From an uncultured Comamonadaceae bacterium (GTDB lineage: Bacteria > Pseudomonadota > Gammaproteobacteria > Burkholderiales > Burkholderiaceae): 7,073 nucleotides of DNA. The notes beneath the pieces were generated by a model. That model ran no database searches and was not told the origin of the DNA. It saw only the letters and a list, made by a program, of their open reading frames with translations. The DNA lies in NCBI GenBank assembly GCA_946482595.1, contig CAMLSD010000162.1, positions 1 to 7,073 on the forward strand. The letters run 5' to 3'. Numbering within the stretch: position 1 is the stretch's first letter; every line of letters begins with the position of its first letter. The position numbers and the translations under genes were made by a program. Positions 6,164 through 7,073 of the stretch are shown here, in pieces.

Positions 6164-7073
6164 CACCCCCCTGGAACGACCACCACGACCTCACGCTGCT
6201 CGAGAACGGCGAGGCCTACTTCCCGGCAGTGTTCAAGGCCATCGACGAGGCCCGCCACGAGGTGCTGGTCGAGACCTTCATCTGGTTCGACGACAAGGTC
6301 GGCCGGGCGCTGCAGCGTCACCTGATCGCCGCCGCGCGCCGTGGCGTGCGCATCGACGTGCTGGTCGACGGCTACGGCTCGCCCGATCTCCCGGCGTCGT
6401 TCATCGATGAACTGGCGGCCGCCGGCGTGCGGCTGCATGTGTTCGACCCCTGTCCCACGCTGTTCGGCGTGCGCCTGGGCGTGCTGCGCCGCATGCACCG
6501 CAAGATCGTGGTGGTCGATGGCCGCATCGCCTTCGTGGGCGGCATCAACTACTCGGCCGACCATCTGGCCGACTACGGCCCCGAGGCCAAGCAGGACTAC
6601 GCGATGCGGGTCGAAGGCCCGGTGGTCGACGAGATCCATCGTTTCGTGCGCTCGGCCCTCGCACCGGCCGGCCGCCTGCCGCGCTGGCGGCCGCCCTGGT
6701 GGCTGACCCGGCGGCTGCGGGCCGAGCCGCAGGCGCGGCGACGCCGCGTGCTGTTCGTCACGCGCGACAACCATCGACACCGCGACGACATCGAACAGCA
6801 CTACCGTCAGGCGATCCAGTCGGCGCGCGAGGAAGTGATCATCGCCAACGCCTACTTCTTCCCGGGCTACCGGCTGCTGCGCGACCTGCGCCGCGCCGCG
6901 CGGCGCGGGGTGCGCGTGAGCCTGATCCTGCAGGGTCAGCCCGACATGCCGATCGTCAAGACCGCCGCCCGGCTGCTGCACGAACCGCTGCTCAAGGCCG
7001 GCGTCGAGATCCACGAATACTGCGAACGGCCGCTGCACGGCAAGGTGGCCGTGGTCGACCGGCACTGGGCCAC
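6160..7073 (+). CDS. clsB: Cardiolipin synthase B-like phospholipase-D-superfamily protein (3' end outside window)
   Basis: This is a membrane-associated phosphatidyltransferase that joins phospholipids into cardiolipin (diphosphatidylglycerol); E. coli ClsB can also make phosphatidylglycerol. The 304 complete codons are open to the right edge. The first HKD motif is His113-x-Lys115-x4-Asp120 followed by the GG-x-N block FVGGINYSADH. The second begins at His293-x-Lys295-x4-Asp300, and the sequence ends just after it, before the expected GSxN block. E. coli ClsB has 413 residues, so about 110 are missing. The N-terminus has no hydrophobic helices, unlike ClsA, and begins NDHHDLTLLENGEAYFPAVF, which fits ClsB. 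Between the motifs lies a basic, Trp-rich stretch (about 172–197) with RPPWW and several Arg runs, a plausible membrane-surface contact. The ATG overlaps the ybhP-like TGA (ATGA) and has a strong GGAGG. Both catalytic motifs look intact. Confidence 0.93.
   Translation, partial: MTPPWNDHHDLTLLENGEAYFPAVFKAIDEARHEVLVETFIWFDDKVGRALQRHLIAAARRGVRIDVLVDGYGSPDLPASFIDELAAAGVRLHVFDPCPTLFGVRLGVLRRMHRKIVVVDGRIAFVGGINYSADHLADYGPEAKQDYAMRVEGPVVDEIHRFVRSALAPAGRLPRWRPPWWLTRRLRAEPQARRRRVLFVTRDNHRHRDDIEQHYRQAIQSAREEVIIANAYFFPGYRLLRDLRRAARRGVRVSLILQGQPDMPIVKTAARLLHEPLLKAGVEIHEYCERPLHGKVAVVDRHWA

Noticed and set aside
6061..7065. 334-codon open frame on the minus strand opposite the ClsB-like gene
   Set aside because: It is a His/Val/Gly-rich shadow with no motif, whereas the + frame carries both HKD motifs.
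1..7073. CRISPR array, insertion sequence, tRNA/rRNA, phage or defence genes
   Set aside because: No regularly spaced repeats, transposase motifs, terminal inverted repeats, tRNA cloverleaf or defence-type domains were seen on either strand.

Overview
The window is high-GC DNA packed with genes in the order and style of a beta-proteobacterium, most likely Burkholderiales. This assignment is an inference from codon use, the Liv-type transport and acyl-CoA genes, the chemoreceptor type and the ybhP–clsB pair; no rRNA or other phylogenetic marker is present. I see no mobile element, CRISPR array, tRNA or rRNA.

Left block (1–2336, + strand): the last 18 codons of an ABC-transporter ATP-binding protein (branched-chain amino-acid/Liv type) run in from the left edge. 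One base after its stop begins a long-form acyl-CoA dehydrogenase of the DmdC-like family. Its stop codon overlaps the start of a MarR-family regulator (ATGA). These three look like the tail of one operon that imports a carboxylic acid or amino-acid-like substrate, oxidises its CoA thioester and controls its own expression.

Middle block (2347–5263): a methyl-accepting chemotaxis protein lies on the minus strand, tail to tail with marR with only 10 bp between the stop codons. It is divergent from a periplasmic type-1 (Leu/Ile/Val-like) substrate-binding protein. The 181-bp divergent spacer is AT-richer than its surroundings and holds two perfect 10-bp palindromes and a perfect tandem 8-bp repeat, so it is the most likely regulatory region of the window. 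The binding protein has no permease or ATPase next to it. It may serve the transporter whose ATPase ends at base 59, the chemoreceptor, or both.

Right block (5393–7073, + strand): an endonuclease/exonuclease/phosphatase-fold protein of the YbhP type overlaps by four bases a phospholipase-D-superfamily cardiolipin synthase of the ClsB (YbhO) type. The synthase is cut by the right edge just after its second HKD motif begins. The same pair occurs in E. coli and points to a membrane-phospholipid function.

Nothing here amounts to a clearly new biological system. The points most worth following are the hidden ABC-ATPase tail that fixes the dehydrogenase start, the possible chemoreceptor/binding-protein partnership, and the repeat-rich divergent spacer.
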